Under the pieces are notes generated by a model. It worked only from the letters and a program-made list of their open reading frames with translations. It was not told the origin of the DNA and searched no databases. A stretch of DNA of 64,000 bases. It comes from Watersipora subatra (taxonomy: Eukaryota > Bryozoa > Gymnolaemata > Cheilostomatida > Watersiporidae). This document shows positions 61,001-64,000 of this stretch, one piece after another. The position numbers were made by a program, and so were the translations under genes. The stretch covers positions 34,398,121 to 34,462,120 of the forward strand of contig NC_088711.1 in NCBI RefSeq assembly GCF_963576615.1, read 5' to 3'. Each line of letters begins with the position of its first letter. Position 1 is the first letter of the stretch.

Positions 61001-63794
61001 ACTATTATCACGAAACTTTATCCTTGATAAGTTTCTGTCTTCACTTTCATTATAAAATTTAGCGTGTCTGGTTGAAACCTTTTTCAACCAGAATTCAATA
61101 AGGCCGAGTGATGCAGTTATCGAAAGCGGCCTCTCACACACCTGACCATTTAATGGCTACCGAAAAGAAAAATGAAATTTTATTAACTATACAGGACGTA
61201 CATACCTTTGGAGTAACATGACTTTAGCTGGTATATTGTAGCGAATAAAGCAGAGGAGGCAAATGGGTATCAATGCTAATTATGTTGCTGTACACTTGAA
61301 GATTAATTTAATACGTAATAAAATGGAATTTTTAGCAGGCTAAAGAAGGTTGTCTAGTCCTGTCCAATTTTTCTTTTGGTTTAAAAGAAAAAATGCTGGT
61401 GCAATGCAGAAAACTGCTAGCTAGCTAAAGCTTGTAGAAGGATCCAGAGAAGGTGCTACAGTAGTTTTTCTTGTATGAAATGTGCAAAAGAATCAATGTA
61501 ACCATACGTACACAGTTTGTACGTATTTATACCCTAGAGGAAAGGGCTTTAACAAGCTTCAGAAAGAAATGTAAATGCGTCAACTATCTTGAGTAGCTAG
61601 TTATACGAGTTACATACATACGATGAATTGTATTCACGTAGGAGATAACAAGCCCATCTGCAAAGACATAGTTAAACAAGAAAACAAAACAACATCAAAA
61701 GGAAACAAATAAAAATGAATAAAATATGAAAAACATGCCACACAAGAAATAAATAATATATATTATACATGCATTGTTTTAATGTACCAGTCCACATCAG
61801 CAAATTAAACACTTGAAATATTTCTGCCAATGTGGGGTTTTCTGTATCTTCTACTTCCTCGCCTTTACTAAATGGTTGCTCCTTTTGAATGCTGATCGCC
61901 TGCATGACCTAGCTCATTCAAATCTTCAGCCGGAAGCTCTTTCTTGTGCTTGCTTTAATGGAGTTCTTGTTTTAATAATAATTGCAAATGCTGATTGGTT
62001 GCGATCATATTCCTTGACAAAGTTAATAATACGGGTGCGTTCTTATTTACGACATCCAACTTTGTTGACATAAAAATCATTTTTCCTTCGTTTTGTAACG
62101 TTTGTATCGGTCTCAGGTTCCATAGCTAACAATTTAAATGTAGATACTTGGAGTTATATACGTAAGCTGACTTAAAAGTTTATAGTAAAAGATATAATAA
62201 CGCTACAAATGAATATTTGCTCTTGCTGGTGTATTTTACACGAAATTTTCCACGCGGAATGCTGACATAAGAGAAGTCGATCATCGTGTCTCTTCTAAGC
62301 GTTCTGAAAATGTTTTCGGCAAACTATATTTCGGTGTCTTTTTTATTTCGACGTGTGTTATGAGCACACCGACCGCCAAATTTTAACTCGGGCGAAACTT
62401 TTCTCAAAATCGCATGGTGAAATAAAATTCGTATAGCGAGGTGAAGATATCGCAATGTTTGACTTCGTAAAGTGAAAAAAATCGTATATCAGGATAATCG
62501 TATCTTGAGGGTGCACTGCACTATGCACTAGCACCCACCTATCAACACAATCTAGCACACTGAACAAGGGAGCGATTATCTCAATTCTAATGCTAAAGAA
62601 CCATGCCAAAATAAACTTCACAAAATTTCTGGCATTTAATTCACTTCTGCTGTGCAGAATATCATACTAGCAAGATCTTTAAACTTAGATAAAAACAAAG
62701 GAGAGCACTGTAGGGGTGCATTTCTAAAAAGTACTCAGGTAGGAGGGTACATGAAGGAAGCGTTAAATGTGCTCTATGCAGAAAAGTAATCAGAAACAAA
62801 TACAGTGGTACCGCTAAGTACAAAATCAATTTGTACCAAAAAACGTCTCATAACTTGATAAGTAAAACACTTTTATCATTTCAAGCCTTTTAAAATCGGC
62901 TATCGATTTTTTATAAATTACAAAAATGCATCAAATTCTCTCATAAATACATATTAGAATTCGCTTACTGCACATTTAATATGAAAATGAGATTTGTACA
63001 AAATGTGAAGAATAAGGCTTTTTGTTTCCTTTTATTTTAAATTTTTTTTTGTTTTGACGGTTATATTTATCACCTTTCACTTTCCTTGGTTTAGCTTCCC
63101 TCTCAGCAGGGTTTTAGTAAAACATTTAGTAAAAAGTCAATCCAAGGTCGTTTGCTTCGGTTGGTTTTTAACAATCTTTCAAAAGTATGCAAGGCAAACA
63201 TCATCATAGTGAATGATAGTCTAACTAGGGGCACCTGTTTGAGTGGTTATTTGCAAAAATTTTGAAATCTCATACTATTTTCCTAAAATGTACCGGTATT
63301 TTATTGGAACTATCAGAATAATGACTGCAACTCCTTCATCTTTATTATCTTTTCTTGCAATGTCGTGTGTTGCCTCGCCTCTAATTCTCTCAGCTCCTCA
63401 GCCAAAAGCTCCTACTGAGTCAATGCTTACGTTTGTGACTCTCTGGGTGGACTTTGCGAGCTAGTTTTAAATAATCACCTTTCGTACCCTGAAATTTCCT
63501 TCATAAAAAGGGCAAAAATTTTCCAAAGAAGTGTTTCGTAACCTACAAATTCCATCTGAATAGTCTTTAGTAAGTAAAAGTACAACTGTAATTCTGATGA
63601 CTTCTCCAAACCACTAATGTCAAGTCTACCACAGAGCATGCTGACCTGTAATATGAATCGGCAATGCTTGCAGTCCTACTTGTCGAAGGAATCAGCCTTT
63701 CACTTGAGCTCGATGCTTGAATTAAACAGGCGTCGCTATATATGGGTTGAGCAGCCGGGTTAGTCGTGCTCAGACTAGCACGCCTGGCGTTCAG
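46046..63794 (-). CDS. Unrecognised Ser/acid-rich protein, last eight exons
   Basis: A minus-strand gene assembled from exons in consistent phase, 5' to 3': 63794-63646, 55266-55154, 54996-54911, 52789-52671, 50306-50195, 48004-47936, 47791-47630, 46114-46046. They give 292 residues to a TGA; the 5' part lies beyond the window or was not found. The product is low-complexity and probably disordered, with an RRASLSTTN stretch (basophilic kinase-like), many Ser, then SLESLHQWCRENEIE, ADHIAKFPDGEGEQQQE, AVPMHILEDLGAE, PPSLAEEYYASEDDV, ELYNNLFHPDDDKLL and a hydrophobic/acidic end FQMLPEGLEIFLMDDDKP. No domain or membrane segment is seen and I do not recognise the family. Strong points are eight GT-AG exons whose phases all fit and open frames interrupted by transposon-filled introns. 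Confidence 0.75.
46246..47595. mobile_element. Tigger/mariner-like element A, copy 1
   Basis: 1,350 bp with ends CCGTAAAACCTCTATTTGAA on both termini (inverted) and TA on both sides (46244-46245 and 47596-47597). Subterminal DNA repeats TTGAACGCCACC several times. It sits in the last intron of the minus-strand gene. A second, nested copy is at 55949-60404. Confidence 0.8.
48695..50026. mobile_element. 1.33-kb element with long inverted ends
   Basis: About 135 bp at the left (48695-48830) is the near-exact inverted repeat of the right end (49893-50026), and weaker symmetry continues inward to about 230 bp (shared GACGTAT.AAATCGACTT). Each end contains its own palindrome, AAAGCATAATATTATTATGC plus TTT, so ends can fold two ways. 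No coding capacity recognised; target duplication not obvious. Confidence 0.7.
51047..52415. mobile_element. TA-target DNA element with CCCTAGGACACTTAT ends
   Basis: 1,369 bp, inverted ends CCCTAGGACACTTATATTTC and CCCTAGGACACTTATGTATT, flanked by TA at 51045-51046 and 52416-52417. Subterminal TTCGCG motifs resemble those of the CCCTACAGG element, suggesting related families. Contains an exon-like frame at 51260-51403. Confidence 0.75.
53975..54806. mobile_element. Degenerate Tigger/mariner-like element
   Basis: 832 bp with imperfect inverted ends CAGTAGATGTTCCTATAACG and CCGTAAATGCTCCTACAATG. TA precedes the left end; the right flank is TG. A degraded non-autonomous copy in an intron of the minus-strand gene. 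Confidence 0.55.
55022..55151. repeat. 65-bp tandem duplication beside a splice donor
   Basis: Two copies starting ACAGTTACCAGACTGCAGAT at 55022 and 55087, with few differences. The sequence lies just inside the intron from the minus-strand donor at 55153 and carries another minus-strand GTAAGT at 55087-55092. Confidence 0.8.
56862..58675 (-). mobile_element. 1.8-kb TA-target DNA element, copy 2
   Basis: 1,814 bp, inverted relative to copy 1 (38717-40522), with the same CCCTACAGGATGAA ends and flanking TA (56860-56861 and 58676-58677). Inserted in element A copy 2. Contains the same two small frames, the 49-residue one broken by a stop at codon 5. Confidence 0.85.
58854..59975 (+). mobile_element. 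Helitron-like non-autonomous element
   Basis: Begins TCTATATAAATC after AAA and ends with a GC-rich hairpin-forming string CCCGCGCAACACCGGG about 10 bases before a terminal TTTAG followed by T. A 5'-TC, a 3' hairpin close to a CTRR-like end and insertion between A and T without duplication are Helitron traits. The empty site is inferred from element A copy 1. The terminal TTAG departs from CTRR by one base. Confidence 0.55.
58960..59030 (-). repeat. tRNA-like remnant inside the Helitron-like element
   Basis: On the minus strand TGGTTAGACAATTGG resembles a tRNA box A and GAATTCAAATCC, about 35 bases on, resembles box B. No full cloverleaf was worked out; it may be a SINE head or chance. Confidence 0.25.
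60578..62518. mobile_element. Tigger/mariner-like element B
   Basis: 1,941 bp with inverted ends CAGTTCACCCTCGAGATACG and CAGTGCACCCTCAAGATACG. Flanking dinucleotide is CA on both sides rather than TA. A decayed minus-strand stretch near 61860-62050 (INFVKEYDRNQSAFAI, DLNELGHAGDQHS) may be a transposase remnant. Confidence 0.65.
63313..63411 (-). CDS. Possible terminal exon encoding a coiled coil
   Basis: After an acceptor-like CAGTAG, 32 codons read ELLAEELRELEARQHTTLQE then KIIKMKELQSLF and a TGA at 63313-63315, with AATAAA at 63305-63300 directly after. The heptad-like Leu/Glu/Lys pattern looks like a real helix, and weakly recalls the helical region near the C-terminus of the ubiquitin ligase HRD1. 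Its phase does not join to the exon at 63646-63794, so it is not part of the listed gene model. It could be an alternative ending, a nested gene or a retro-fragment. Confidence 0.3.
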   Translation of the reverse strand, partial: ELLAEELRELEARQHTTLQEKIIKMKELQSLF

Positions 63795-64000
63795 CTGGTA
63801 TCTAAATAAACACACTTTTAGCGTATTTGTTGGTTATCAGCACAAGACACATGGCAAGGCAGTTGAACCAGAAGCTTTTAAAAATGGATGAAAAAAGGCA
63901 AACAACCACACAACTCAATTAAACTTTGAAGGTCAACTGATAGCAAAAAATATTATTGCTTTAACATAGAAAGACATGGATTATATTACAGATTAAGGTT

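Noticed and set aside
61672-62073. Overlapping frames on both strands near 61.7-62.1 kb
   Set aside because: They lie within a Tigger-like element and look like decayed transposase and low-complexity AT DNA rather than host genes.

Overview
The window is metazoan nuclear DNA: AT-rich, with GT-AG introns and many transposable elements. The gene complement (an HDEL-ended GRP94, a KIAA0930 orthologue, Tigger-like and LINE elements) fits an invertebrate animal. I cannot fix the phylum from the sequence alone.

Layout. 1-807: 3' end of a non-LTR retrotransposon. 1639-1737: three ER-stress-element-like motifs. 1887-10962 (+): a complete 14-exon HSP90B1/GRP94 gene of 815 residues ending in HDEL. 12110-22682 (+): a giant aspartate-rich protein gene whose last exon (14566-22682) holds about 99 tandem 26-residue units, that is about 200 EF-hand/thrombospondin-type-3-like calcium loops; its first coding exon(s) are not identified. 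22683-31760: a repeat-dominated gap with a 3.9-kb terminal-inverted-repeat element, a large CTCGAG-rich palindrome, a small hAT-like MITE and a truncated LINE. 31761-45414 (+): a KIAA0930-family gene in ten exons, with a minisatellite-rich intron split by a DNA transposon. 46046-63794 (-): the last eight exons of an unrecognised serine/acid-rich protein gene, convergent with KIAA0930 and with at least seven transposon insertions in its introns.

The most unusual object is the polyanionic repeat protein. Each 26-residue unit carries 10 Asp and 2 Glu, every length change seen in the array keeps the frame, and similar units recur in blocks spaced by multiples of 78 bp. It looks like a very high-capacity calcium-binding, probably secreted or vesicular, protein; its role is inference. 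It lies 1.1 kb downstream of GRP94, itself an ER chaperone, but no functional link can be shown from sequence.

All three gene models were built by hand from conserved protein sequence and matching splice phases. Exon junctions are mostly firm; transcript starts, first exons and poly(A) sites are tentative.
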